A DNA stretch of 64,000 nt from NCBI RefSeq assembly GCF_003318275.1, contig NZ_QOCH01000014.1, forward strand, positions 2,003 to 66,002, in the 5' to 3' direction. The translations under genes were made by a program, and so were the position numbers. The DNA comes from Marinobacter sp. F3R11. GTDB lineage: Bacteria; Pseudomonadota; Gammaproteobacteria; Pseudomonadales; Oleiphilaceae. This document shows positions 10,751 to 20,051 of this stretch, one piece after another; within the stretch, counting starts at the first letter, position 1, and each line of letters begins with the position of its first letter. The notes beneath the pieces were generated by a model that did no database searches, had not been told where the DNA came from, and saw only the letters and a list, made by a program, of their open reading frames with translations.

Positions 10751-11982
10751 TGCAGAAACTTCTGAATTGGGTAGACGAGCGTCTGCCAGTTATTGATGCC
10801 TGGAATAACCATCTGGCTAAATATTACGCGCCGAAAAACTTTAACCTCTGGTATTTTTTCGGTTCTCTGGCGATGCTTGTGCTGGTCAACCAGCTGGTAA
10901 CCGGTATCTGGCTCACCATGAGCTACAATCCGACTGGTGAAGGTGCCTTCGCTTCTGTTGAGTACATCATGCGTGATGTCCAGTGGGGCTGGCTCTTGCG
11001 CTATCTCCATTCCACGGGTGCATCGGCCTTCTTTATTGTGGTTTATCTCCACATGTTCCGGGGTCTGATGTACGGTTCTTACCAGAAACCCCGCGAGCTG
11101 ATCTGGCTATTTGGTATGCTGATTTATCTGGTCCTGATGGCGGAAGCTTTCATGGGCTACCTGCTGCCTTGGGGGCAGATGTCCTACTGGGGCGCGCAGG
11201 TCATTGTAAATCTGTTTGGTGCCATTCCTGTTATTGGTGAAGATCTGTCTTTGTGGATTCGCGGTGATTACCTGATTTCGGGTATTACCCTGAACCGCTT
11301 CTTCGCCCTGCATGTCGTTGCGCTGCCGATCGTTCTGCTTGGCCTGGTTGTTCTTCACATACTTGCTCTGCATGAAGTGGGTTCCAACAACCCTGACGGT
11401 ATCGATATCAAGAAGAACAAGGACGAAAATGGTATACCCAAAGATGGTATTCCGTTCCATCCGTACTATTCTGTGCACGACCTTGTGGGCGTGGCAGTTT
11501 TCTTCTTCATCTTCTTTATCGTGGTGTTCTTCTTCCCGGAAATGGGTGGTCTCTTTCTCGAGAAGCCGAACTTTGAGCCGGCGAATGCTCTCAAGACTCC
11601 TGAGCACATTGCGCCTGTCTGGTACTTCACACCCTTCTACGCGATGTTGCGTGCAGTGACGGTGGACTTGTTCGGCCTGTCCGCGAAGTTCTGGGGTGTT
11701 GTTGTCATGGGTGGAGCTATTGCGATTCTGTTTGTGCTGCCCTGGCTGGACAAGAGTCCGGTACGCTCTATCCGCTATAAAGGGTGGCTGAGCCGTATTG
11801 CGCTGGCACTGTTCACAGTAAGTTTCGTTGTTCTGGGTTATCTGGGGCTTGTGCCTGCAACTGAAGGTCGTACTACAGTGGCCCAGATTCTGACGGTTGT
11901 GTACTTCCTATACTTCATTCTGATGCCGTTCTATACGCGCATGGAGAAAACCAAGCCAGTACCAGAGAGGGTGACAGGATAA
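10750..11982 (+). CDS. petB: Ubiquinol-cytochrome c reductase, cytochrome b subunit
   Basis: The 410-aa integral membrane subunit that binds two b haems and forms the Qo and Qi sites. Both four-helix and three-helix parts are in one chain, as in mitochondrial and proteobacterial cytochrome b. Haem histidines are seen in RYLHSTGASAFFIVVYLHMFRG and in the FFALHVVALP and VVLHILALHEVGSNNP segments. The Qo-site ef-loop motif is PVWY (in EHIAPVWYFTPFYAMLRAV) rather than PEWY, a variant known from beta- and gammaproteobacteria. It overlaps petA and petC by one base on each side. Confidence 0.97.
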   Translation: MQKLLNWVDERLPVIDAWNNHLAKYYAPKNFNLWYFFGSLAMLVLVNQLVTGIWLTMSYNPTGEGAFASVEYIMRDVQWGWLLRYLHSTGASAFFIVVYLHMFRGLMYGSYQKPRELIWLFGMLIYLVLMAEAFMGYLLPWGQMSYWGAQVIVNLFGAIPVIGEDLSLWIRGDYLISGITLNRFFALHVVALPIVLLGLVVLHILALHEVGSNNPDGIDIKKNKDENGIPKDGIPFHPYYSVHDLVGVAVFFFIFFIVVFFFPEMGGLFLEKPNFEPANALKTPEHIAPVWYFTPFYAMLRAVTVDLFGLSAKFWGVVVMGGAIAILFVLPWLDKSPVRSIRYKGWLSRIALALFTVSFVVLGYLGLVPATEGRTTVAQILTVVYFLYFILMPFYTRMEKTKPVPERVTG

Positions 11983-12737
11983 TGAGAAAGCTGATTTTTG
12001 GTCTTTTCATCGCATTCCTCCCGGCTCTCGGGCTGGCAGCTGGTGCCGGTGTTCCGCTTGATCACATCGAGACGGATCACACTGATAAGGCATCTCTTCA
12101 GCGTGGTGCCGCAATGTTCACGAACTATTGCATGGGGTGTCACTCCATGGAGTATGCCCGATACAAGCGGGTTGCCGAAGATCTTGAGATTCCCCTCGAA
12201 CTGTATGAGGAAAATCTTATCTTCACTGGTGCCCAGATCGGTGAGCTGATGAAAAACTCCATGAACAAGGACATGGCTGCCGACTGGTTTGGTGCTCCGC
12301 CACCAGATCTTACGCTGGAAAGCCGTCTGCGCGGTGAGTCCTGGGTTTACTCCTATCTCAGGGGGTTCTATAAGGATGAGACCCGGCCATTAGGGGTAAA
12401 CAACGTGGTGTTCGACAAGGTCGGTATGCCTCATGTGCTGGTCGACCTTCAGGGGCTCTGTGCGGTCAAGCCGAACATTGGTCATGGACCCAGCGTTGAG
12501 CCGCTGAGCGGGAACATCAAGAATGCAAGTGCTTGTCCGGAGTATGTTACTGAAGGGAGTATGTCTGGAGCAGAGTTTGACCGTGCTATGTACGATCTGA
12601 CTAACTTCATGTCCTACATGGCGGATCCGGTCAAAGTTGAGCGCGAGCGTCTCGGGATTTTTGTTTTAATCTTTGTCGCTATTTTCTTTGTATTCGCCTA
12701 CCTGCTCAATCGTGAGTACTGGAAGGACGTACACTAA
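11982..12737 (+). CDS. petC: Ubiquinol-cytochrome c reductase, cytochrome c1 subunit
   Basis: 251 aa. A Sec signal peptide (about 1-20, cleavage near GLAAG) is followed by the haem c site CMGCHS (C50, C53, H54). A methionine ligand lies in the C-terminal half and a single membrane anchor near residues 220-241 is followed by the cytoplasmic NREYWKDVH. Accepts electrons from the Rieske centre and passes them to soluble cytochrome c. Last gene of petABC, with a terminator 28 nt after the stop. Confidence 0.96.
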   Translation: MRKLIFGLFIAFLPALGLAAGAGVPLDHIETDHTDKASLQRGAAMFTNYCMGCHSMEYARYKRVAEDLEIPLELYEENLIFTGAQIGELMKNSMNKDMAADWFGAPPPDLTLESRLRGESWVYSYLRGFYKDETRPLGVNNVVFDKVGMPHVLVDLQGLCAVKPNIGHGPSVEPLSGNIKNASACPEYVTEGSMSGAEFDRAMYDLTNFMSYMADPVKVERERLGIFVLIFVAIFFVFAYLLNREYWKDVH

Positions 12738-12765
12738 GAAATAGGGTATAATCCTGTTCCCTGAG

Positions 12766-12800
12766 TTCCAGCGGGCGTTAAACGGCCCGCTGGAATTTTT
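12766..12800 (+). terminator. petABC operon terminator
   Basis: Perfect 11-bp stem TTCCAGCGGGC / GCCCGCTGGAA with an 8-nt loop, followed by a T tract. Confidence 0.93.
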
Positions 12801-12846
12801 GCGTTTTTCAGGACCATTTAGGTTTGTTTACTCGTGAGGTAGTTCT

Positions 12847-13476
12847 ATGGGCGTTGTGACCAAGCGGTCATCGATGACGTTTTTCTCAGATCCGGCCAGC
12901 CACTATAGCCACAGGGTGCGTATTGTCTTGGCGGAAAAGGGTGTTACCGTTGATGTCGTTGATGTTGATCCAGACAACCCGCCAGCCGAGCTGGCTGATC
13001 TGAATCCGTATAACGCCCTGCCAACTCTGGTAGATCGTGATCTGGTTCTGTATGAACCTAACATCATGATGGAATACCTTGATGAGCGCTTTCCACACCC
13101 GCCGTTGTTGCCGGTCTATCCGGTAGCTCGTGCCAACAGCCGCTTGATGATCCATCGGATCCAGAAGGATTGGTGTGGTCTGGTAGACCAGATTCTGGGG
13201 CAGCCGAATGTCAAAGCATCAGAGACTGCACGAAAAGAGCTGCGTGAAAGCCTGCTTGCCACGGCTCCATTGTTTGGTGAAATGCCGTTTTTCCTCTCCG
13301 AGGAGTTCACCATTGTGGACTGCTGCATCGCTCCTATCCTCTGGCGTTTGCCATCATTGGGTATAGAGCTCAATGACAAGCAAGCGAAGCCGCTGCACAA
13401 GTATATGGAGAGCATATTCAGCCGTGAAGGTTTCAAGGCTAGCCTCTCTGATCTTGAGGAAGACATCCGTAGTTGA
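12847..13476 (+). CDS. sspA: Stringent starvation protein A
   Basis: RNA polymerase-associated protein with a glutathione-S-transferase fold, 209 aa (E. coli 212). The N-terminal thioredoxin-like part reads [24 protein letters not shown] and then [35 protein letters not shown], close to SspA. The catalytic residues of true GSTs are not expected. SspA aids stress survival and transcriptional control in stationary phase. It is followed by sspB with a 38-nt gap. The ATG at 12847 has GAGGTAG upstream. An internal start at 12874 (MTFFS) would remove the first nine residues and cannot be excluded. Confidence 0.95.
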   Translation: MGVVTKRSSMTFFSDPASHYSHRVRIVLAEKGVTVDVVDVDPDNPPAELADLNPYNALPTLVDRDLVLYEPNIMMEYLDERFPHPPLLPVYPVARANSRLMIHRIQKDWCGLVDQILGQPNVKASETARKELRESLLATAPLFGEMPFFLSEEFTIVDCCIAPILWRLPSLGIELNDKQAKPLHKYMESIFSREGFKASLSDLEEDIRS

Positions 13477-13514
13477 TTTGGCGGGTATCCGCTATACGGA
13501 ACAGGAGGCAAGCA

Positions 13515-13949
13515 GTGTCTGATAACAAGATCACCATGACATCCAGTCGTCCATATCTGGTGCGCGCATTTAATGAGTGGATACTGGACAACGACTGCAC
13601 GCCTTACATCGTGGTGGATGCTGGCGTTCAGGGTGTTCAGGTGCCTACCGAGCATGTAGCGAACGGGCAGATTGTTCTGAATGTCAGTCCTGGAGCTGTA
13701 CGTGGTTTGGTGGTGGGTAATGGTGCGCTGGAGTTCAGCGCTCGCTTCGGCGGTGTGCCCATGCAGGTATTCATTCCGCTTCAGGCAGTGATGGCTATTT
13801 ACGCCAAGGAAAACGGCGAAGGTATGGTGTTTGGCAGTGAGCCCGGATCCCCGGATCCAGACGGCACCGATGACAGGGAAGGAGCAGGGCAATCCGGAGG
13901 GCAGGAAGATCGTCCGTCGGGCAGGCCGACTCTCAAGGTTGTTAAGTAG
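13515..13949 (+). CDS. sspB: ClpXP adaptor SspB
   Basis: Delivers ssrA-tagged peptides from stalled ribosomes to ClpXP. With the GTG start at 13515, which has a strong AGGAGG six bases upstream, the protein has 144 aa. The folded substrate-binding domain is MTSSRPYLVRAFNEWILDNDCTPYIVVD to about residue 100. A Gly/Asp/Pro-rich flexible tail follows, ending in RPTLKVVK, the ClpX-binding XB-type peptide (E. coli ends RPALRVVK). Co-transcribed with sspA as usual. A TTG at 13473 opens the frame further but lacks support. Confidence 0.94.
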   Translation: MSDNKITMTSSRPYLVRAFNEWILDNDCTPYIVVDAGVQGVQVPTEHVANGQIVLNVSPGAVRGLVVGNGALEFSARFGGVPMQVFIPLQAVMAIYAKENGEGMVFGSEPGSPDPDGTDDREGAGQSGGQEDRPSGRPTLKVVK

Positions 13950-13976
13950 TAGGCTGAAGCCGATAACTGCTTTAAC

Positions 13977-14002
13977 AAAAGCCGGCGTTTGCCGGCTTTT
14001 TT
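13977..14002. terminator. Bidirectional terminator between sspB and diaA
   Basis: AAAAGCCGGC, GTTT, GCCGGCTTTTTT: six GC-rich pairs extended by A/T pairs on both sides. Serves sspAB on the plus strand and lpoA-yraN-diaA on the minus strand. Confidence 0.9.
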
Positions 14003-14003
14003 G

Positions 14004-14594
14004 TCAGCCTCCGAACAGTTTTCCATCTACCCGTGAGCACAGGGCATTGATTGCAAGAAGAAACAGAGGGGCGGCTTCTGTGGGAGAAAGGTCGTTGAGG
14101 GCGATCTCGTGGTCTTCTGCGTGCATAAGTGAGGTGATGTCAGACTTTTTTCTCGCGCTCAGTACCACCACATTCATTTCTCTGTCGTGTGCGGCCTGAA
14201 TCGCTTGAATGAGGTTCGCTTTATGGCCGTCGTCAACAATCACGAATAGCAGGTCGCCAGGCTTGCCGATGGCTTTAACCTGACGTGAGAAGGTGTCATT
14301 AAAACGATTATCCCTGCAGATAGCTGAGTAGGTGGTTGCATCGGCCCCGAGGTTGATTGCCGGTAGCGCCGGTCGGTCCTGCTCAAAGCGGTTCAGAAAT
14401 GCGGTACAGAAATACTGGGCGATTATGTTGGCGTTGCCATTGGCGCAGGTGATAATTTTCCCATCATTGAGAAGTGCGCTTACAAAAGCGTCTGCTGCCT
14501 GTTCGATAGCAGATCCTGCGGTGCTGGCCGCTTGAGCCGTATGCTCCATATGGCTCGCAAACAACTGGTTGATCAGATTTCCCGTTTCGCTCAT
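14004..14594 (-). CDS. diaA: SIS-domain protein, DnaA initiator-associating factor DiaA-like
   Basis: 196 aa, the same length as E. coli DiaA (YraO). DiaA is a SIS-fold tetramer that binds DnaA and promotes orderly assembly on oriC. The close relative GmhA (phosphoheptose isomerase) shares the fold. The opening INQLFASHMEHTAQAASTAGSAIEQAADAFVSALLNDGKI is typical of this group, and FVIVDDGHKANLIQAIQAAHDREMNVVVLSA is the second SIS half. DiaA is preferred over GmhA because the gene follows lpoA and yraN exactly as in E. coli. Sequence alone does not exclude an isomerase. Confidence 0.85.
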   Translation of the reverse strand: MSETGNLINQLFASHMEHTAQAASTAGSAIEQAADAFVSALLNDGKIITCANGNANIIAQYFCTAFLNRFEQDRPALPAINLGADATTYSAICRDNRFNDTFSRQVKAIGKPGDLLFVIVDDGHKANLIQAIQAAHDREMNVVVLSARKKSDITSLMHAEDHEIALNDLSPTEAAPLFLLAINALCSRVDGKLFGG

Positions 14595-14600
14595 CAGAAT

Positions 14601-14969
14601 CTATATGTCCGCCTGGATTGCATTTTTGATCCATTGTACCCGGTATTTTTTTACGGTTCCCGGGCTGATGGCCACAACGTCTATGCGGCTGAGTGAATCC
14701 CACAGACTATGTCGGTGTAAATAGAACGCAGCGGCCTTCAATAGCCTCTTCCTTTTTGAGTAAGATATTGACTCCGCCGGATTAACGAGGCTGCCGGTGC
14801 CGCGATAGCGTACCTCAAAGAACACAATGGTGTCCTCATCCAGCCCGATCAGGTCGATTTCACCTCCCCGGTTGTAGACGTTTCTTTCCCGGATCTCTAT
14901 TCCGCGAGTTGTCAGATATCGTGCGGCCACCCCTTCAAAATGTGCTCCGATGGCTTTGCTGCCTTCCAT
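14601..14969 (-). CDS. yraN: YraN family (UPF0102) nuclease-like protein
   Basis: 122 aa, the normal family length. The core GGEIDLIGLDEDTIVFFEVRYRG is the conserved YraN block and resembles the acid-and-lysine core of restriction-endonuclease-like folds, although the usual lysine is replaced (EVRYR). Biological role unsettled. It sits between lpoA and diaA with short gaps (30 and 6 nt), so it is probably co-transcribed with them. Confidence 0.92.
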   Translation of the reverse strand: MEGSKAIGAHFEGVAARYLTTRGIEIRERNVYNRGGEIDLIGLDEDTIVFFEVRYRGTGSLVNPAESISYSKRKRLLKAAAFYLHRHSLWDSLSRIDVVAISPGTVKKYRVQWIKNAIQADI

Positions 14970-14999
14970 GGCATCAGGTATCCCTTTGTGGCCCCTGGG

Positions 15000-16862
15000 T
15001 CAGTTAGCCTTCAGTGGGGCATTGTTGTTAACTTCTTCGCCGGAGTCTGCCTTCGTGGGTAGAAGGTCGGGTACGCCGCCGCGGAACTGTGCCCAAAGTT
15101 GATTTCTGTGGATACTGCCTTCGCGTGTCATGGTTAGATCGCCGGTCTGTCCGTTTACAGTGGCGGTCTGCACCTGGCGGAGCAGGGGCAGGCGTTTACT
15201 TAATTGCCACGCGTCAGCCCCCATCGCAAATAGCCTGCCGAGCTGGCCACGAGTGCCGGGCAGAGACTTGCTGGCCTCGTCACGCAATGAGTTTTCAGTG
15301 TCCAGAACCCAGGGGATATCTGTAAATATTACCTGATTGAGATCACGATCCCGGCCAGGATCCGGTGTGCCTTCGTAGATTATGGAGGGGGAGTAGACCG
15401 GGAGGTCGCCACCGAAGTAAAACGCAAACAAGGGCTTGAACTGGCGTGCGACCGCAGGCTCGGCGACCATTACAATTGCCTCGGCATCCTGACGCCGCCT
15501 GGGTTCGAATTCCACATTGAGGCCAATGGTTTCTTCCACCTGAATGGCTCTGTCTCTGGATACAGTAATGCCCAGCAGTTCTGCTGTAATTGCACGCAGA
15601 TTATCTTCGCGGAAGAATCGTTGGATATCCAGGGCAACAGCCCCGTTATGTTGCATGCGCTTCAGTAGTGCTGACTCTACCCGGTCGCCCCATTCCCCTT
15701 TGGGAATGAGTACCAGAACCTGATTGATGCCCTGCTCCGAGAGCCTGTCTGCTATTTGTCGGGCTTCGTCTTCGGCGGAAAGGCCGAACTGGTAGAGCCC
15801 TTCCGGTGCTTTTTTGTCCGTGGCCAGGTAGTTAAGGCCGAGGACAGGAATTGGCAGAATCTTCAGGCTGGTAAGGCTTGCCAGTGCTTCTTTTTCAAGG
15901 GGACCTATCACAAGGTCAATATCCTGGGCGGCAAGTTCCTTATACAGATCATCAAATGGTCGATCTGAAGTGTTCACAATGCGGATGTCGGTTTTACTTC
16001 GGTCTGCTGAAGCATCCTGATAGTAGGCAGCAAGGAAGCCATCGCGGATTGCTTTGCCGGCGCTGGCGAGAGTTCCCTGGAGAGGCAGAGCCAGGACAAT
16101 TTTTTCAGGCCGGTTTTCTGCCATGCTGGCGATTAGCTGCAGTTCGGACGGCAGTATTTGTGCTGCTGGGTGGCTCGGCCAGTTACTTTGCCAGCGACGT
16201 ATAACGCGGCCCTGGTCATCGATACTCAGCCCGGGAGAGCGCAGGCTGGAAGTGAGCTCAAGCCATCCTTCGCTCTCAAATCCGATAATGTCTTCGTTTG
16301 CCGCTGTAAGCTTCCGGTCTGGAACTGCCTTCAGAAATGCCCAGATCTGGTCGTGAATTGCCTGAGGATTTATCGTGCCATCTGTTTGTGAAAGAAGCAT
16401 CAGGGTCATGGCCGCAGAGAGGCGGTCGCCCGCCAGTGCGTAGGTTTTCGCCTGAAGGTTTGCCGCCCGGCCAATAAGGTCCGAGTTGTAGCTTCGGAAG
16501 TTATCCGGTGAAAGCGAGGTGGTAATACTGCTGGCCCACTCCCGGTCTTCGAGTGCGACAGCGCTGGCCATGGCCAGTAACTGTTTCTGTGCTTGCAGCG
16601 GCTGTGCGGGTTGCTTAAGTTGAGTGCTCTGCAGTAATGTGCGGGCCCCGTGATGATCGCCCTGTTCCTGGAACTGGCTGGCAATCTTTAACAAGTAGCG
16701 CTGTGCTGTTTCGGTGTTGCTTTCTTTTGCTGCGAGCTCAAGAGCCTGAGAGGGTGATTGGGCAACGTGCGACTCCAGGTCGACACTGGCGCAACCGGTA
16801 AATAACAGGCTCATGGCAAGCATTCCCGCCAAGGCAAGGTGGTGAACAGGGTTTTTAGTCAT
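15000..16862 (-). CDS. lpoA: Outer-membrane lipoprotein LpoA, activator of penicillin-binding protein 1A
   Basis: 620 aa from the ATG at 16862. The N-terminus MTKNPVHHLALAGMLAMSLLF ends in TGC, a lipoprotein signal with C24 as the lipidated residue. An upstream start at 16961 would bury this signal behind 33 residues, so I reject it. The N-terminal half is helical-repeat (TPR-like). The C-terminal half, from ALPLQGTLASAGKAIRDGFLAAYYQ, is a periplasmic-binding-protein-like fold. LpoA reaches through the periplasm to stimulate glycan polymerisation and cross-linking by PBP1A. It leads the lpoA-yraN-diaA operon and diverges from rsmI, as in E. coli. Confidence 0.93.
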   Translation of the reverse strand: MTKNPVHHLALAGMLAMSLLFTGCASVDLESHVAQSPSQALELAAKESNTETAQRYLLKIASQFQEQGDHHGARTLLQSTQLKQPAQPLQAQKQLLAMASAVALEDREWASSITTSLSPDNFRSYNSDLIGRAANLQAKTYALAGDRLSAAMTLMLLSQTDGTINPQAIHDQIWAFLKAVPDRKLTAANEDIIGFESEGWLELTSSLRSPGLSIDDQGRVIRRWQSNWPSHPAAQILPSELQLIASMAENRPEKIVLALPLQGTLASAGKAIRDGFLAAYYQDASADRSKTDIRIVNTSDRPFDDLYKELAAQDIDLVIGPLEKEALASLTSLKILPIPVLGLNYLATDKKAPEGLYQFGLSAEDEARQIADRLSEQGINQVLVLIPKGEWGDRVESALLKRMQHNGAVALDIQRFFREDNLRAITAELLGITVSRDRAIQVEETIGLNVEFEPRRRQDAEAIVMVAEPAVARQFKPLFAFYFGGDLPVYSPSIIYEGTPDPGRDRDLNQVIFTDIPWVLDTENSLRDEASKSLPGTRGQLGRLFAMGADAWQLSKRLPLLRQVQTATVNGQTGDLTMTREGSIHRNQLWAQFRGGVPDLLPTKADSGEEVNNNAPLKAN

Positions 16863-16994
16863 GGCACTCTCTATAGATTCCGGAGTTTTGGGCTTGTGGC
16901 GCCGATCTGATGGTGGCAAGTTTAACAGCTCCCGGACTAATTCACATGACGCAGGTGTCATGCTGCCAATGTCCCAGCGTGCGAGGCATATATT

Positions 16995-17891
16995 TTGAAA
17001 TCTGAATCAGGCCAGCCGGCCCGAGAGGTGATAAAAACGGTTGATGACCGTGGAACGCTCTATATCGTCGCTACCCCTATTGGTAATCTGGAGGACCTCT
17101 CTCCGCGTGCGGTTAAAGTGCTTTCGGAGGTGGCGGTTATTGCTGCAGAGGACACCCGTCATAGCGGACGCCTTCTTCAGCACCTTGGTGTAAATAAGCC
17201 TTTGCTTGCATTGCATGATCATAATGAGCGCGGCAGAGTTCAGAGCATATTGGAGCGGCTGTCAGAAGGGTCAGATGTGGCCTTGATTTCAGACGCAGGT
17301 ACGCCGCTGATCTCAGATCCGGGGTATGTGCTGGTTCGTGAAGCGAGGAATGAAGGCATCCGGGTGAGTCCGATTCCCGGGCCGTGTGCATTGATTGCGG
17401 GATTGAGTGCGGCAGGCCTGCCTACCGATCGCTTTCTGTTTGTCGGGTTTTTGCCTGCAAAGCGCGCAGGCCGACGTTCAGTCCTGGAAGAGCTGCGAAA
17501 GGATGCCGCAACGCTGGTCTTCTATGAGTCTCCCCACAGGATACTGGACACAGTGGCGGATATAGCTGAGGTCCTGGGGCCGCAGCGTGAAGTGGTGTTG
17601 GGACGGGAAATTACAAAAACTTTCGAAACCTTCTACTCAGGAGAGGCTGCTGAGGTACTTGGTGAGCTGACAGGGGACCCTCACGGCAACCGTGGAGAGT
17701 TTGTTGTCATGGTTCGTGGTGCCGAAAAAGCAGGTAGCGGGCTGATGGCCGGCGAAGTTGATGTAGACCGGTTGCTGAAGCTGTTAATGGTAGAGATGCC
17801 ACTTAAGAAAGCTGCAAAGATTGCTTCTGAGCTGACCGGGCTGGGTAAAAATGAACTGTACCAGCGGGCCCTTGAGTTCAAGGATAGCTGA
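16995..17891 (+). CDS. rsmI: 16S rRNA (cytidine-1402-2'-O)-methyltransferase
   Basis: 298 aa, SAM-dependent methyltransferase of the tetrapyrrole-methylase fold acting on C1402 in the ribosomal decoding centre. Motifs are VATPIGNLEDLSPRA, EDTRHSGRLLQHLG, LISDAGTPLISDPGY and IPGPCALIAGLSAAGLP. The start is taken as TTG at 16995, giving KSESGQPAREV before the conserved GTLYIVATPIGNL. A later start near the conserved block cannot be excluded, as the ribosome site is weak. It diverges from lpoA, and rnpB follows. Confidence 0.95.
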   Translation: MKSESGQPAREVIKTVDDRGTLYIVATPIGNLEDLSPRAVKVLSEVAVIAAEDTRHSGRLLQHLGVNKPLLALHDHNERGRVQSILERLSEGSDVALISDAGTPLISDPGYVLVREARNEGIRVSPIPGPCALIAGLSAAGLPTDRFLFVGFLPAKRAGRRSVLEELRKDAATLVFYESPHRILDTVADIAEVLGPQREVVLGREITKTFETFYSGEAAEVLGELTGDPHGNRGEFVVMVRGAEKAGSGLMAGEVDVDRLLKLLMVEMPLKKAAKIASELTGLGKNELYQRALEFKDS

Positions 17892-17948
17892 CGCCCCGAA
17901 AAGGCGCTTTTTCTTGCATGGGGCCTGGCGCAGGAGTATTGTCTCGCC

Positions 17949-18309
<361 letters not shown>

Positions 18310-18326
18310 TCTTCTCCTCAATTAAT

Positions 18327-18360
18327 GAAGCGTGTCTGCTCTTATGGCACGCTTCTTATA
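18327..18360 (+). terminator. Probable rnpB terminator
   Basis: GAAGCGTG, 13-nt loop, CACGCTTC, followed by the short pyrimidine run TTAT. The T tract is poor, so it may act as an RNA 3' end rather than a strong terminator. The rest of the gap to 18519 is AT-rich and pyrimidine-biased, with no gene that I can support. Confidence 0.5.
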
Positions 18361-18519
18361 GCTAAAAAATCTTAAACCTCTCTTTTCTTCTTCAGACTCT
18401 TTTGCAGGTATTTGATTTTCCTTCTTTTCTTATCCGTAATGTCACCCGTTTCTTGCGTCAAAGCCCGTAACCTGTTGTCACAAAAGGAACTTTCCCAAGA
18501 GGGCCGCTGTTTGCGGCGC

Positions 18520-18548
18520 TTGCATTGTGAATTGCGTGTTTCTATAGT
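18520..18548 (+). promoter_or_regulatory. mraZ (dcw cluster) promoter
   Basis: TTGCAT at 18520-18525, 17-bp spacer, TATAGT at 18543-18548. Transcription should begin near 18555, immediately before the GTGG repeats. A small GC hairpin (GCCGC / GCGGC, 18503-18517) sits just upstream of the -35. Confidence 0.75.
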
Positions 18549-18556
18549 GTGCACGA

Positions 18557-18596
18557 GTGGGAAAAAGTGGTTTCTTGTGGTTATTTGTGGTTTTTG
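18557..18596 (+). promoter_or_regulatory. MraZ operator: four GTGG boxes at 10-bp spacing
   Basis: GTGG occurs at 18557, 18567, 18577 and 18587, each followed by six A/T-rich bases, so all boxes lie on one face of the helix. MraZ is known to bind GTGGG-type direct repeats in its own promoter region and to repress the dcw operon. The array directly covers the predicted start of transcription and lies 20 nt before mraZ. Confidence 0.85.
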
Positions 18597-18616
18597 AGTC
18601 TTCAGAGACGGTGTAA

Positions 18617-19069
18617 ATGAGCAATTTTCTCGGCAGTCATGCCATCAATATGGATGCAAAGGGTCGTTTGGCGATCCCTGCGAAGGTGCGCGAAAGCCTC
18701 GCGCAGGCTTGCGCTGGCCGCATTGTATTGACGGCGAATGCTGATGAAGAGCGGTGTCTGCTGGTTTACCCGGAGCCGGAATGGGAAATTCTTCGCCCTA
18801 AAATCGAGGCTCTTCCCAACATGAATAAAGCCGTGCGGCGATTGCAGAGGCTGTTGCTTGGTAACGCTGCCCCCATGGAAATGGATTCGGCCGGCCGCAT
18901 TCTGGTGCCGCCCACATTGCGAAATTATGCCCATCTAGAGAAAAAGCTGATGTTGATCGGGCAGGGTAAAAAGCTTGAGCTCTGGAGTGAGGAACGCTGG
19001 TTTGCGTGGCTTGATGAGTCTTGCGGTGATGAAGATATGCCGCCCGAGATGGAGGCGCTCTCTTTATGA
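18617..19069 (+). CDS. mraZ: Transcriptional regulator MraZ
   Basis: 150 aa with two AbrB-like half domains: [14 protein letters not shown] (residues 13-26) and [14 protein letters not shown] (about 91-104), each with the family DxxxR signature. Forms a ring that binds tandem GTGGG repeats and controls the division and cell-wall cluster it heads. The operator array lies just upstream. The stop overlaps the rsmH start by 4 nt (ATGA). Confidence 0.97.
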   Translation: MSNFLGSHAINMDAKGRLAIPAKVRESLAQACAGRIVLTANADEERCLLVYPEPEWEILRPKIEALPNMNKAVRRLQRLLLGNAAPMEMDSAGRILVPPTLRNYAHLEKKLMLIGQGKKLELWSEERWFAWLDESCGDEDMPPEMEALSL

Positions 19070-20049
19070 CGCCCGGTCGCAGTCAGGAGGCGGGAGCGGA
19101 GTTTTCGCATCGCTCGGTTCTTCTGGATTCGGCGGTCGACTTTCTGGTCGGTGACTCCGATGGCAAGTATGTAGATGGCACATTCGGTCGTGGTGGTCAT
19201 AGTCAGCTTATTCTCGGACGCCTGGGGCCGTCGGGCCAATTGCTGGGTATTGACAAGGATCCTGAGGCGATCCGTGCAGCTGAGGTGCTGGCAGATAATG
19301 ATTCCCGGTTTGGGTATTTTCATGGCTCATTTGCTGAACTGGGTCGTGCAGTCTCCGATGCTGGCTGGGATCAGGTTGATGGCGTGTTGATGGATTTGGG
19401 TGTGTCTTCACCACAACTTGATGATGCTTCGAGAGGCTTCAGCTTTATGCGTGAAGGTCCTCTCGATATGCGAATGAATCCGCTTCAGTCGCCAAGTGCG
19501 GCCCAGTGGCTGGCAAATGCGGAAGAGAGTGAGATTGCGGATGTGATCTGGCGCTACGGAGAGGAGCGGTTTTCCCGCCGTATCGCACGTTTGATAGTTG
19601 AGCGCCGCAAAGAGGCGCCGATTGAGACCACGCTTCAGCTGGCCGCATTGGTTAGCGAGGCGGTAGTGAAAAAGGAAAAGCACAAACACCCGGCAACCCG
19701 CACCTTTCAGGCTGTTCGCATTTTTATTAACCGCGAGCTTGAAGATCTGGAGGCTGGATTGCAGGCAGCGGTAGACAAGCTGGCGCCAGGAGGGCGGCTG
19801 GTTGTCATCAGCTTTCATTCGCTGGAAGACCGGTTGGTAAAACGTTTTATGCGAGACCTTGCTCGTGGCCCCAGATTGCCTAAAGGCATACCTGTGACGG
19901 CTGAGCAGGAGGCCTCAGAATTCAGATTGATTGGCAAGGCGAGTAAAGCCGGTGCCGGCGAAGTCAGTGAGAACGTTCGTGCCCGCAGTGCAGTTATGCG
20001 GGTTCTGGAGCGTATCGACAATAAACAGAAATCGCAGGGGAGCGCGTAA
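19066..20049 (+). CDS. rsmH: 16S rRNA (cytosine-1402-N4)-methyltransferase
   Basis: 327 aa (E. coli 313). The SAM-binding segment is [16 protein letters not shown] (residues 36-51), followed by [10 protein letters not shown]. The later [24 protein letters not shown] is diagnostic of RsmH. It methylates N4 of C1402, the same nucleotide whose ribose is methylated by RsmI, also encoded in this window at 16995-17891. Starts within the mraZ stop (ATGA) and ends 2 nt before ftsL. Confidence 0.97.
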   Translation: MTPGRSQEAGAEFSHRSVLLDSAVDFLVGDSDGKYVDGTFGRGGHSQLILGRLGPSGQLLGIDKDPEAIRAAEVLADNDSRFGYFHGSFAELGRAVSDAGWDQVDGVLMDLGVSSPQLDDASRGFSFMREGPLDMRMNPLQSPSAAQWLANAEESEIADVIWRYGEERFSRRIARLIVERRKEAPIETTLQLAALVSEAVVKKEKHKHPATRTFQAVRIFINRELEDLEAGLQAAVDKLAPGGRLVVISFHSLEDRLVKRFMRDLARGPRLPKGIPVTAEQEASEFRLIGKASKAGAGEVSENVRARSAVMRVLERIDNKQKSQGSA

Positions 20050-20051
20050 TT

